From: an uncultured Verrucomicrobiota bacterium
GTDB taxonomy: Bacteria > Verrucomicrobiota > Verrucomicrobiia > Opitutales > Opitutaceae
Assembly (NCBI GenBank): GCA_903898675.1
Contig: CAIUGM010000031.1
Span: 1 to 64,000, forward strand
DNA length: 64,000 nucleotides
Reading direction: 5' to 3'
A program made the position numbers and the translations under genes. Positions 33,511 to 41,780 of the stretch are shown here, in pieces; position 1 is the stretch's first letter; every line of letters begins with the position of its first letter. Below the pieces are notes generated by a model. That model worked only from the letters and a program-made list of their open reading frames with translations, was not told the origin of the DNA and did not search any database.

Positions 33511-34209
33511 TCACATCGGCGGGGTCGAGGCGGAGAACGGCGTATCCTGCTTGGCGATGTCGCTGTGGCGGATGTCCTGCCCCTTCGACAGGAAGACCAT
33601 CTCCTCGGCGATGTTGGTGGCGTGGTCGGCGATCCGTTCGATCGACTTGGAAATGAACATCAGCTCGAGCGCGCGCGAAATCGTGTCGGGCTTCTCGATC
33701 ATGAAGCTGGTCAGCCGGCGGTAGAGCAGCCGGTTCAGGTTATCCACCTCCGGGTCGCGGCGGATGACGCTCAGCGCCTTCTGCTCGTCCTCCTGCACGA
33801 AGCAGTCCAGGGCGTCCCGCAGCATCTCCAGGGCGATGTTCGCCATGCGGGGCATGTCGGCGTAGAGTTCCAGCCGCGGCTCGATGGCCAGCTTGCGGGC
33901 GCGGCGGGCGATGCCCGTCGCCTCGTCGCCGACGCGCTCCAAATCATGGCTGGCCTTCATGCCCACCACGATCACCCGGAGCTCCGAGGCCACCGGGCCG
34001 CGCAACGTCATGTAACGGATCGCCTCGTCATCGATCTTCACCTCGAGGCGGTCGAGTTCGTCGTCGGCCTTGATGACCGAGTCGGCCAGGGGAATATCCC
34101 CGTCCATCAGGGCACGCATGGCCTGCCGCGTCTGGTCGATGGCGCGCTCGCCCATCTGCAGCAGGTGGGAGCGGAAGTTTTCCAGTTCGGCGTCGAAGAA
34201 TCGTTTCAT
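33511..34209 (-). CDS. phoU: Phosphate transport regulator PhoU
   Basis: A 232-residue helical-bundle protein that links Pst transporter state to the PhoR sensor. The PhoU repeats are visible: MKRFFDAELENFRSHLLQMGERAI, DELDRLEVKIDDEAIRYMTLRGPVASELRVIVVGMKASHDLERVGDEATGIAR, and KSIERIADHATNIAEEMVFL. Conserved E/D-rich metal-binding residues are present. The ATG at 34209 is the normal N-terminus. It is the last gene of the pst operon; a 95-bp spacer to pstB holds a CACGAA-type inverted repeat. Confidence 0.95.
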   Translation of the reverse strand: MKRFFDAELENFRSHLLQMGERAIDQTRQAMRALMDGDIPLADSVIKADDELDRLEVKIDDEAIRYMTLRGPVASELRVIVVGMKASHDLERVGDEATGIARRARKLAIEPRLELYADMPRMANIALEMLRDALDCFVQEDEQKALSVIRRDPEVDNLNRLLYRRLTSFMIEKPDTISRALELMFISKSIERIADHATNIAEEMVFLSKGQDIRHSDIAKQDTPFSASTPPM

Positions 34210-34222
34210 GGGATTTGGGTCG

Positions 34223-34296
34223 CCACGAAACACACTAAAAACACGAAAGGTCGCAAACCCCTTTCTCTGATTTCGTGTGCTTCGTGTATTTCGTGG
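34223..34296. repeat. Inverted tandem-word repeat, CACGAAA family
   Basis: Left arm (34223-34248) and right arm (34271-34296) are 26-bp inverted repeats with about four mismatches; each arm contains the word CACGAAA or CACGAA two to three times. It lies in the pstB-phoU spacer, so within the likely operon transcript a long hairpin could form. Confidence 0.75.
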
Positions 34297-34304
34297 TTAA
34301 AATT

Positions 34305-35159
34305 TCAGCCGAACCGGCCGGAGACGTAAGCCTCGGTCTGCGGGTTGGCGGGATTCATGAAGATCGTGCGGGTCGCGGCATACTCGATCAGCTTGCCGAG
34401 GTAGAAAAAGGCGGTCCGGTCGGAGCAGCGGGCGGCCTGCTGCATGTTGTGGGTCACGATCACGATGGTGAACTCCTTCTTCAGCTCATGGATCAACTCC
34501 TCGACCTTGGCCGTGGCTATGGGGTCCAGCGCGGAGCAGGGCTCGTCCATCAGGATGATCTCCGGCTCGACGGCAACGGCGCGGGCGATGCAGAGGCGCT
34601 GCTGCTGGCCGCCGGACAACCCGAGCGCGCTCTGGTGCAGCCGGTCCTTCACCTCGTCCCACAAGGCGGCCCCGCGCAGGCTCTTTTCCACGATCTCGTC
34701 GAGCTGGGCCTTGTTCTTCTGTCCCTGGATGCGGAGGCCATACGTGATGTTGTCGTAGATGGATTTCGGGAAGGGATTGGATTTCTGGAAGACCATGCCG
34801 ACGCGCTTGCGCAGCTCGATGACGTCCACGCGGGGGTCATAGATGTTCACGCCGTCGATCCGGATCTCGCCCTGCGTGACCTTGGCGCCGTCAACCAGAT
34901 CGTTCATCCGGTTCAGGCAGCGCAGGAGCGTGCTCTTGCCGCAACCGGAGGGCCCGATGAACGCGGTGACCTCGCGCTCCTTAATGTGCAGCGAGACGCC
35001 GTGCAGCGTCTTCGCGGTCCCATAGCAGAAATCCACCCCGTCGATTTCAATGACGGCGCGGGCGGCGGGCGCGGTGGCGGGCGCCGGCGCCGCGGAGACC
35101 GTCCGGGCGGCGGTGGAGGGAGCAACGGGTTCGGTCATGGGGGGAAGGGCGGTTACCAT
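34305..35159 (-). CDS. pstB: Phosphate ABC transporter ATP-binding protein PstB
   Basis: A 284-residue ATPase of the high-affinity Pst system. After an Ala/Pro-rich N-terminus come the Walker [40 protein letters not shown], signature [19 protein letters not shown] and Walker [24 protein letters not shown] with the conserved His loop [13 protein letters not shown]. The ATG at 35159 overlaps the pstA stop codon, so translation is probably coupled; an ATG at 35138 would drop seven residues. It is the fourth gene of the pstS-C-A-B-phoU series. Confidence 0.96.
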   Translation of the reverse strand: MVTALPPMTEPVAPSTAARTVSAAPAPATAPAARAVIEIDGVDFCYGTAKTLHGVSLHIKEREVTAFIGPSGCGKSTLLRCLNRMNDLVDGAKVTQGEIRIDGVNIYDPRVDVIELRKRVGMVFQKSNPFPKSIYDNITYGLRIQGQKNKAQLDEIVEKSLRGAALWDEVKDRLHQSALGLSGGQQQRLCIARAVAVEPEIILMDEPCSALDPIATAKVEELIHELKKEFTIVIVTHNMQQAARCSDRTAFFYLGKLIEYAATRTIFMNPANPQTEAYVSGRFG

Positions 35160-36205
35160 TTGTATTTTTTGCGGAGCCGCGTGCGGAGGATGACCGCGGT
35201 CAGCGCGATGGCGGCGACAGTGAAGAGAAAGACGAAGGCGGTGCCGTACTGGACGTCACGGGTGTATTCGTTCTGGGGAATCTTGGTCGCCACCACGTAG
35301 ATGTGGTAAGGCAATGCCATGACGCCCTGGAAGAAAAAGTCGGTCCACTTCTGCACCTGCCAGGGCAGTTCGTCCCGGACGACAAACGCCGCCGTGAACA
35401 TGATGGGCGCCGTCTCGCCGGCCACGCGGGCGATGGACAGCACCGAGGAGGTCAAAATGCCCGGCAGGGCGTAGGGCAGGACGTTCGTCATGATCGTCTG
35501 GAACTTCGTGGCCCCGAGGGCGAGGGAACCCTCGCGGTAACCCTTGGGCACGGCCTTCAGCGCCTCCTCCGACGCGGTGATGATGATCGGCAGCACCATG
35601 AAGGCCATCGTCAGCCAGCCCGCCAGCAGCGAGACGCCGAAATCCAGCGCGATGACAAAGAGGCCGAAGCCGAACAGGCCGAACACGATCGAGGGCACGC
35701 CGGCCAGGTTGATGATCGACAGACGGAGGAACCGGATGAACGGGCCGTCCGTCGCGTACTCGCTGAGATAGATGGCACTCAGGACCCCGAGCACCAAGGC
35801 GATCACCATGGAGCCCGCGACCAGAAGGAGTGTGCCGACGATGTTCGGGAAAATGCCGCCGGCCGAGTAAACGTAGGTCTCGATGTGCGCGCCCTTGAGC
35901 TCATCAGCGTGCTGCGCCTTGTACTGGCGGAAGGCCCGGGCACCCATGGTCTGCTTCTGCCCGTTGATTTCGAAGACATTCAGCGTCTCGGGCGCCTCGG
36001 TCAGGAACGGCACGTTGATGAAGGGCGCGGACTTCTGGAAGATCACCGCCCCACCCTTGGTGCCGATGTCCCAGAAAATGAACGCGGCGCACAGGAGCAC
36101 GAAGTAGGTGCTGAGCCGCAGCAGGGTGAAGATGACGCTCTCGACGCGCTTGGCCAGCGTGGGCCGGGCGAAGATGGCGGGGACCGTGACGTGCGTCGGG
36201 TTCAT
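35153..36205 (-). CDS. pstA: Phosphate ABC transporter permease PstA
   Basis: A 350-residue permease with six helices. After the first helix ([15 protein letters not shown]) is a roughly 70-residue extracytoplasmic segment containing [20 protein letters not shown]. The BPD_transp_1 core begins at [20 protein letters not shown], with [25 protein letters not shown] (EAA loop) and [15 protein letters not shown]. Longer than the usual 280-300 residues because of this insert. Starts by ATGA overlap with pstC and ends overlapping pstB, so the three are one operon. Confidence 0.95.
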   Translation of the reverse strand: MNPTHVTVPAIFARPTLAKRVESVIFTLLRLSTYFVLLCAAFIFWDIGTKGGAVIFQKSAPFINVPFLTEAPETLNVFEINGQKQTMGARAFRQYKAQHADELKGAHIETYVYSAGGIFPNIVGTLLLVAGSMVIALVLGVLSAIYLSEYATDGPFIRFLRLSIINLAGVPSIVFGLFGFGLFVIALDFGVSLLAGWLTMAFMVLPIIITASEEALKAVPKGYREGSLALGATKFQTIMTNVLPYALPGILTSSVLSIARVAGETAPIMFTAAFVVRDELPWQVQKWTDFFFQGVMALPYHIYVVATKIPQNEYTRDVQYGTAFVFLFTVAAIALTAVILRTRLRKKYKW

Positions 36206-37875
36206 CCGATGGAGATCCGGTAGCGGCGCACGATCTTCTGCGCGAGCCAGTTGATGAGGAGCGAAATCAGGAAGAGCAGGACGCCGATCATGAAGAGTGC
36301 GCGGTAATGGATGCTGTCGCGCACCACCTCGCCCATTTCCTGGGCGATGATGCCGGTCATCGTGTGCACCGGCTGGAAGATCACCCCGGCACCCTTGCTG
36401 AAATCAGGGATCTCGATCCGGTTGCCGGCGCAGAGCAGCACGACCATCGTCTCGCCGACAACCCGGCCGAAACCGAGCAGAATGGCGGCCATGATGCCGG
36501 AGAGCGCCGCCGGCACGGTGATGTGAATCATGGTCTGCAGGCGGGTCGCCCCCAGGGCCAGCGAAGCCTCGCGGAAGGAGCGCGGGACGTTGTTGATCGC
36601 GTCCTCGGCCAGCGAGAAGATTGTCGGGATCGCCATGAGCGCGAGCAGGCAGGCCGCCGTGGTGGCGTTCAGGCGCTCGGCGATCGGAAAGCCCGGCACC
36701 CAATCCAGGCTGGGTGACTGGGAAACCCGGCGCAGCGTCTCTCCGAGCATCGCGATGCCGAAGAAGCCAAGGACGACACTCGGGATGGCGGAGATAAACT
36801 CGATGTAGGGCTTGATGAACTTCTGCTCAGCCGGGCGGGCGACCTGGTTGACGTACACCGCGGCGGCGACCCCGAGCGGGATCGCAATCAGGAGCGCGAG
36901 GAAGGCGATCAGCAGAGAGCCACTCAACAGCGGGAGGACGCCATACCAATCCTGCCAGGAGGAACTGCCGGTGATCCACTTCCGGCCGAAGGCAAACGCG
37001 TTGAAGGCTTCCAGCCTGCCGACCGGCTTCGTCTGGTCCCAGGCCGCCATTTTGGCTTCGGCGGTCTTGATCTCGCCGGCGTACGCCTGAACGAAACCTT
37101 GAAATTTCTCCAGCTTGCGGGTGAAGGCAGGGTCGGGAAACTTGGGCACATTCGCCGCCAGCGCGTTCATCTCAACGAGCAGCTTGGCATTCGCCTCAAG
37201 GATCTGCGGGCGCATTGCCAGCAGGGGCTGGATCTCGGTCTTGAAATCGATCGTCTCGATCTGAATCTCATCGGCCTGCTTCTGCAGTTCCGCCGCCCTT
37301 TCGGGGGTAGCGGTCCGTTTGGCGGCCAGCAGCTTCTTCTTACCCTCGGCCAGATCCTCGCCGACCGTCTGGCGTTCCTTCAGGGAACTGGCCAGGTCGG
37401 TCATCGTGCCGAGGATCGTCTCCTCATCACTGATCGTATCGGAAAAGCGATTCGCGAAATCATCAAACACCGCGAGCTGGGCCATGGCGGCCGCCGGACT
37501 CAGTCCTTCTTTCTTGGTCAAACGGTCCCGCTGCTGTTCCCGCGCGCTGGCTAGATAACGCGAGATGGTGCTGTGGGTCGTGACTTGTTCGCGGAAAATG
37601 TCGACGAACTCGAGACCCGCGAGCCGGTAGATTACCAGGTTGGCGTGGTTCTGCGGCAGAAACCCGACGGCATCTCGGAAGATCGTGAACGTGATCAGGG
37701 CCAGCACGACGATGGAGATCGCGGCATTGCCCTGGAACACGTACTTGACGAACTGGTCGCCGGTCATCCCGAAGAACCATCCGGTGCGCTTGCGCAGCAG
37801 GGCCTCTTGGGTCGTCAGGCGGGGAGCGGCGGGAGTTTGAGTGGCGGCGGGCATTCCAAGGGACGGCATCAGCAT
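36202..37875 (-). CDS. pstC: Phosphate ABC transporter permease PstC with long extracytoplasmic insertion
   Basis: A 557-residue permease, against the usual 300-320. The first helix (about 50-67, [18 protein letters not shown]) is followed by about 245 residues outside the membrane (roughly 70-314), rich in Glu/Lys/Ala with coiled-coil character ([20 protein letters not shown]). Then comes the BPD_transp_1 core: [45 protein letters not shown] (EAA loop) and [14 protein letters not shown]. PstC-PstA form the phosphate channel. A Pho-box-like site lies 35 bp upstream and a terminator separates pstS from it. Confidence 0.93.
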   Translation of the reverse strand: MLMPSLGMPAATQTPAAPRLTTQEALLRKRTGWFFGMTGDQFVKYVFQGNAAISIVVLALITFTIFRDAVGFLPQNHANLVIYRLAGLEFVDIFREQVTTHSTISRYLASAREQQRDRLTKKEGLSPAAAMAQLAVFDDFANRFSDTISDEETILGTMTDLASSLKERQTVGEDLAEGKKKLLAAKRTATPERAAELQKQADEIQIETIDFKTEIQPLLAMRPQILEANAKLLVEMNALAANVPKFPDPAFTRKLEKFQGFVQAYAGEIKTAEAKMAAWDQTKPVGRLEAFNAFAFGRKWITGSSSWQDWYGVLPLLSGSLLIAFLALLIAIPLGVAAAVYVNQVARPAEQKFIKPYIEFISAIPSVVLGFFGIAMLGETLRRVSQSPSLDWVPGFPIAERLNATTAACLLALMAIPTIFSLAEDAINNVPRSFREASLALGATRLQTMIHITVPAALSGIMAAILLGFGRVVGETMVVLLCAGNRIEIPDFSKGAGVIFQPVHTMTGIIAQEMGEVVRDSIHYRALFMIGVLLFLISLLINWLAQKIVRRYRISIG

Positions 37876-37909
37876 CGGGACCGGCGGCGGGGCCGGTCAA
37901 CCGGGACAG

Positions 37910-37927
37910 GTTACAGTTGCGTTACAA
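37910..37927 (-). promoter_or_regulatory. Pho-box-like site before pstC
   Basis: Minus-strand TTGTAAC and CTGTAAC (plus 37921-37927 and 37910-37916) are separated by exactly 4 bp, an 11-bp repeat. This matches the PhoB site architecture (consensus CTGTCAC-N4-CTGTCAC). It lies 35 bp upstream of the pstC start. Confidence 0.65.
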
Positions 37928-37972
37928 AGAGTGGGAGTGGCGGCCGGCAGGGACGCCGGGCGCTGCGCGGTT

Positions 37973-38012
37973 AAAAACGGCCGCCCGCAGTCCGGGCAGG
38001 TCTGCGGGCGGC
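37973..38012 (-). terminator. Terminator/attenuator between pstS and pstC
   Basis: An 11-bp perfect stem GCCGCCCGCAG / CTGCGGGCGGC with an 11-nt loop. On the minus strand it is followed by CGTTTTTAA. It lies 27 bases after the pstS stop and could limit pstCAB transcription relative to pstS. Confidence 0.85.
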
Positions 38013-38038
38013 TTTGGTTACACTTTTCTCAGCCTGAC

Positions 38039-38857
38039 TCAGTTCAGCTTGCGGACGGGAACGAAACCGACCTTGCGGACGATTTTCTGCCCCTCGTCGC
38101 TCAGCGTAAACTCGACAAACTTGGCGGCTTCGCCGGACGGCTCGCCGTTCGTGTAGTAGAACGTCGGCCGGGCGTATGGATATTGCTTGGCTAGCACGGA
38201 TTCCTCGGTGGGCAGCGAACCCTCGATGGAGACCGTCTTGATGCCGGGATCCGTCAGGTAGGCGAGGCCCACATAACCGATACCGTTGGCATTTTTGGCG
38301 ACCTCGGCGGCGATCTGCTCATTGCCGGCCATCTTCTGCGAGGAGGAAGCGTAGTCGCGCTTCTTCATGGCAAGGTCCTTGAAGTCCGAATACGTGCCGG
38401 ACGACGTGTTGCGGGTATAGATCGAGATCGGGCCGGCGGTGCCGCCCACCTGGCTCCAGTCGGTGATGTCACCGGCGAAGATCTGCTCGACCTGGCGCTT
38501 GGTCAGGGTGCTGAGCGGATTTTTCGCACTGACGATGACGCCGATGCCGTCGAAGGCCACGATCGTGGGCTTCATCGTAACGCCCTTGGCCGTGGCCGCG
38601 GACATCTCGGTGGGCTTGGCGCGGCGGCTGGACATGCCGATCTGGGCGGTGCCGTCGGTAATGGCGGCGATGCCGGTGGTCGAACCCTCGGCCGCGATTT
38701 CAAAGGTCGTGCCGGGATGGCTGGACTTGTAGTCCTCGGCCAGCATCGGGACGAGCTTGGCGCCCAGGGTATCTGAACCCTTGATGACGAGTTTCTGGGC
38801 GCTGGCCAGCCCGGTGACGGACAAGGCGGCGGCCAGGAGGAGAATGGATTTTTTCAT
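38039..38857 (-). CDS. pstS: Phosphate-binding protein PstS
   Basis: A 272-residue periplasmic binding protein with a signal peptide (ILLLAAALSVTGLASAQ). Phosphate ligands: VIKGSDTLGAKLVPML, GTTFEIAAEGSTTGIAAITDG and IGMSSRRAKPTEM; TRNTSSGTYSDFKDL is typical of PstS, as is GEPSGEAAKFVEFTLS near the C-terminus. It supplies phosphate to PstCA-B. The gene starts 29 bases after the porin stop and is likely co-transcribed with it from the Pho box upstream of the porin. A terminator follows, so pstC is less expressed from this transcript. Confidence 0.94.
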   Translation of the reverse strand: MKKSILLLAAALSVTGLASAQKLVIKGSDTLGAKLVPMLAEDYKSSHPGTTFEIAAEGSTTGIAAITDGTAQIGMSSRRAKPTEMSAATAKGVTMKPTIVAFDGIGVIVSAKNPLSTLTKRQVEQIFAGDITDWSQVGGTAGPISIYTRNTSSGTYSDFKDLAMKKRDYASSSQKMAGNEQIAAEVAKNANGIGYVGLAYLTDPGIKTVSIEGSLPTEESVLAKQYPYARPTFYYTNGEPSGEAAKFVEFTLSDEGQKIVRKVGFVPVRKLN

Positions 38858-38886
38858 GGGAATCGGTGGTTAAATTGCAGTCGCGA

Positions 38887-40206
38887 TTAGAACTTCACGA
38901 CGAGGTCGAGCAGCAGTTCCTGGGAGTGATCGAGGTTGCCCAAGGAGAAGGTCATGCCCTTCTGGATGATCGAGGTATCGAAATACTTGAGCCCCAGGGT
39001 GCTGAAATCAGTGACATTGTAGAGGAGGGTCAGTTCAAAACCCTTCTCGTTGTCCTTGCTGAAGCCCCAGTCGGAATCGTTGATGTTCGGGTCGGTGGCG
39101 GTGATCCCGACGCGGCGATAGTCAAGCCGGGCGCTGTAATCGCCCTGCACCTTGCCGGTGCCGCTGGCGTAGCCGATACCGGCCAGCCAGGCCGTGGAAC
39201 CGTCGCTGAACTTGGCACTGTTCAGGCCGTAGACGCGGTAAGCACGGGTGCCCGCTGTCAGGTTATAGGAGGAATCCCAGTAGACCTTGAAGGCCGTGCC
39301 CGCGCCGTTGACGTTGGCGAAGTTGACCTCGCCAGCGAAGGTCGCGTAGTCCTGCGCCCGCAGCGGGCCCACGAACGCGGCGGAATTGAGGATACCATCG
39401 GTCGCGAGGACCGTGGACTGGTTGTACGCGTTGTAACCGGCCGCGATGACCACGCTGCTCAGGTTGTTCGGGGCGAACCAGTGCGTATAAACGGCCTGAT
39501 TTTCAAAGAGGAATGCATCCCGGCGGGCGGGACCGGTATTGTTTGCCTCGGTCCGGTCCTGCATGAAGTGCTGCATGGAACGCACCTCAAACGTGTCCTT
39601 CGAACCGATGAAGTGCTTGTAGATTTCGCTCAGGCCCTGGGGATTGATGTCGGCGTCCCAGCGCAGATCGGTCGTGTACATGATGTTCTTCTGTTTCCCG
39701 AGGACGAACGCCCAGTTGGAGTTCGGCTGCCAGCCCACATAGGCGCGGGCCAGGTAGATGCCGTAGTCGTCCGCCATGTTGGTGAAGGTCTGGTTGGCCG
39801 AGTCGCTCGACTGGCCGGTTTCCAGGGCGAAGCCGGCCGTCCAGCCCTTCTGCAGGGCCAGGTCCCCATTGAGCCGGAAGCGCAGGCGCTGGCGGGAGGT
39901 TTCATTGGCGACCGTGTAACCGCCGGCGGCAATCTCCGGCGCCTGGCTGTTGTACTCGTAGCGCATGCGGATGTCGCCCGAGATCTTGAACTCGGTGATG
40001 GCCGAGCCGAGGTTCAGTTTGCCGGCCGAGGTGTTGGCTGCGAAATCCTTGACGAGGTCGGCGCGAAGTTCCTCGGCCTCCTGATCGTTGACGATGCCCT
40101 TCTTGACCAGCAGGTCAATGAGCGGGCCGCTGTCTTGGGCGAATGCGGCCCCGGCGCAAAGGAGCGCCGTGGACACCGCGAGCAGTTTGGATTTTAGGTT
40201 AAGCAT
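38887..40206 (-). CDS. Outer-membrane porin, probable phosphate porin
   Basis: A 439-residue outer-membrane protein. The signal peptide is LLAVSTALLCAGAAFAQ, followed by an SLH-like/coiled N-terminal helical region (LIDLLVKKGIVNDQEAEELRADLVKDF) typical of Verrucomicrobia porins, then a beta-barrel of amphipathic strands (RMRYEYNSQAPEI, RLRFRLNGDLALQKGW, WAFVLGKQKNIMY, AYVGWQPNSNW). It ends on phenylalanine (LLLDLVVKF), the usual outer-membrane assembly signal. The Pho box upstream and pstS downstream argue for a phosphate-starvation porin analogous to OprP/OprO; ion selectivity itself is inferred. Confidence 0.88.
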   Translation of the reverse strand: MLNLKSKLLAVSTALLCAGAAFAQDSGPLIDLLVKKGIVNDQEAEELRADLVKDFAANTSAGKLNLGSAITEFKISGDIRMRYEYNSQAPEIAAGGYTVANETSRQRLRFRLNGDLALQKGWTAGFALETGQSSDSANQTFTNMADDYGIYLARAYVGWQPNSNWAFVLGKQKNIMYTTDLRWDADINPQGLSEIYKHFIGSKDTFEVRSMQHFMQDRTEANNTGPARRDAFLFENQAVYTHWFAPNNLSSVVIAAGYNAYNQSTVLATDGILNSAAFVGPLRAQDYATFAGEVNFANVNGAGTAFKVYWDSSYNLTAGTRAYRVYGLNSAKFSDGSTAWLAGIGYASGTGKVQGDYSARLDYRRVGITATDPNINDSDWGFSKDNEKGFELTLLYNVTDFSTLGLKYFDTSIIQKGMTFSLGNLDHSQELLLDLVVKF

Positions 40207-40266
40207 GGTTCTGGTTTTGCCTGAGTTGTGGGTACACCTGGGGGATTGGGCCCAGACGAGACAGGA

Positions 40267-40272
40267 AACTAA
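40267..40272 (-). promoter_or_regulatory. Candidate -10 of the porin promoter
   Basis: Minus-strand TTAGTT (plus 40267-40272) lies about 10 bp downstream of the last Pho-box repeat, the standard PhoB-dependent spacing. Tentative. Confidence 0.35.
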
Positions 40273-40281
40273 CCGAGAATT

Positions 40282-40310
40282 GTTACGGTTTCGTGACGCC
40301 CATGTGACAA
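40282..40310 (-). promoter_or_regulatory. Triple Pho box upstream of the porin-pstS operon
   Basis: Minus-strand TTGTCAC, GCGTCAC and CCGTAAC (plus 40304-40310, 40293-40299, 40282-40288) are in perfect 11-bp phase with 4-bp spacers (ATGG, GAAA). A fourth CTGTCAC at 40324-40330 is out of phase. This is a strong PhoB binding-site pattern. Confidence 0.8.
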
Positions 40311-40373
40311 ACTGGGAAAAGGCGTGACAGACGGTCGTTGTCTTTTGCGGGTCGGCGCCCAGTGTCCCCGCCC

Positions 40374-41780
40374 ATGAATCGACTGCGCCGCCTCGCCCTG
40401 CCCTTGCTTGCCCTCGCCTTCGTGCCGGCCTTTGCCGCCGCCCCGGATTTCGCCGCCGCCCACCAGGAAACCGTCGCCACGCTGCGGGACTTTGTCCGCG
40501 TCGACACCTCCAGCCCGCCCGGCAACGAGACCCGCGGCGCCGCCTTCCTCAAGGCCATCCTCGACAAGGAGGGTATCCCCGCCGAACTCCTCGGCGCCGA
40601 TCCCGCCCGGCAGAGCCTCGTCGCCCGCCTGAAGGGCTCGGGCAAGAAAAAACCCATCGTCATCATGGGCCATACCGACGTCGTGGGCGTCGAGCGCGAG
40701 AAGTGGACCGTCGACCCGTTCGAGGGCGTCATCAAGGACGGCTTCCTCTACGGCCGCGGCGCCAGCGACGACAAGTGCATGACCACCGTCTGCCTCGAGG
40801 TGATGCTGCTCCTCAAGCGGCTCAACGTGGCGCTCGACCGCGACGTCATCTTTGTCGCCGAGGCCGACGAGGAGAGCTCCAGCAAGGGCATCACGTACCT
40901 CATCGACAAGCACTGGGACAAGATCGACTGCGAGTTCGCGCTCAACGAGGGCGGCGGCATCGTCGAGGAGAACGGCCGCGTGAAGTTTGTCGGCGTGGCG
41001 ACGACGGAAAAGGTCCCGCGCTCGCTCCTCGTCTCGGCCAAGGGCACCAGCGGCCACGGCTCGCGGCCGCGCGCCGACAACGCCATCGTCCATCTCGCCA
41101 ACGCGATCGCCAGGATCAGCGGCGCGTGGCAGCCGCCCGTGCGGCTGAACGAGACCACCCGCACCTACTTCGAGCGCCTCGCCGCCATCAGCGCGCCCGA
41201 GGAGGCCTGGCTTTACACGCACTTCAACGACCCGGTCGTCGGGCCGCAGGTGCAGGAAATCTTCCGGCTCACGGACAAATACCTGACCGAAAACTCGGTG
41301 CTGCGCACCTCCATCTCCCCCACCGTCTTCAAGGCCGGCTTCCGGGTCAACGTCATCCCCGGCGACGGGCTCGTGACCCTCGACGTCCGCGCCCTGCCGG
41401 ACGAGGACATGGACGCCTTCGTGCACCTGCTGGAGAAACAGATCAACGATCCCGCCATCACGGTCACGCCCTCCGCCTTCAACAATTTCCCGGCCACCCC
41501 GCCGTCCTCGATCAACACCGAGATGTTTGCCGCGCTCGAGCGGGCTCAGCAGACGGTCTTCCCGGGCCGCGTGGTGATCCCGACGATGCTGACCGGGGCG
41601 ACCGACTCGGCCTTCCTCCGCGCCAAGGGCGTGCAGGCCTACGGGCTCGGCACGGTGTTCACCAACGCCGACGGCGGCAACCGCGCCCACGGCAATGACG
41701 AGCGGGTCGAGATCGCGGGCATCCGCCCGTTCCTCGAGTTCGTCTACCTGGCCGTGACGGACGTCGCCGCGGCCAAGTGA
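40374..41780 (+). CDS. M20/M25/M40-family secreted peptidase
   Basis: A 468-residue zinc exopeptidase with a signal peptide (RLRRLALPLLALAFVPAFAAA). Zinc ligands: VIMGHTDVVGVEREKW (His), YGRGASDDKCM (Asp), FVAEADEESSSKGI (catalytic Glu-Glu) and GNDERVEI with a His in NRAHGNDER. The dimerisation domain is between about 210 and 335. The ATG at 40374 provides the signal peptide; the open frame from 40338 has twelve extra residues. Probably a carboxypeptidase or dipeptidase of unknown specificity, acting in the periplasm. Its last 37 bases overlap the convergent chloride-channel gene. Confidence 0.9.
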   Translation: MNRLRRLALPLLALAFVPAFAAAPDFAAAHQETVATLRDFVRVDTSSPPGNETRGAAFLKAILDKEGIPAELLGADPARQSLVARLKGSGKKKPIVIMGHTDVVGVEREKWTVDPFEGVIKDGFLYGRGASDDKCMTTVCLEVMLLLKRLNVALDRDVIFVAEADEESSSKGITYLIDKHWDKIDCEFALNEGGGIVEENGRVKFVGVATTEKVPRSLLVSAKGTSGHGSRPRADNAIVHLANAIARISGAWQPPVRLNETTRTYFERLAAISAPEEAWLYTHFNDPVVGPQVQEIFRLTDKYLTENSVLRTSISPTVFKAGFRVNVIPGDGLVTLDVRALPDEDMDAFVHLLEKQINDPAITVTPSAFNNFPATPPSSINTEMFAALERAQQTVFPGRVVIPTMLTGATDSAFLRAKGVQAYGLGTVFTNADGGNRAHGNDERVEIAGIRPFLEFVYLAVTDVAAAK

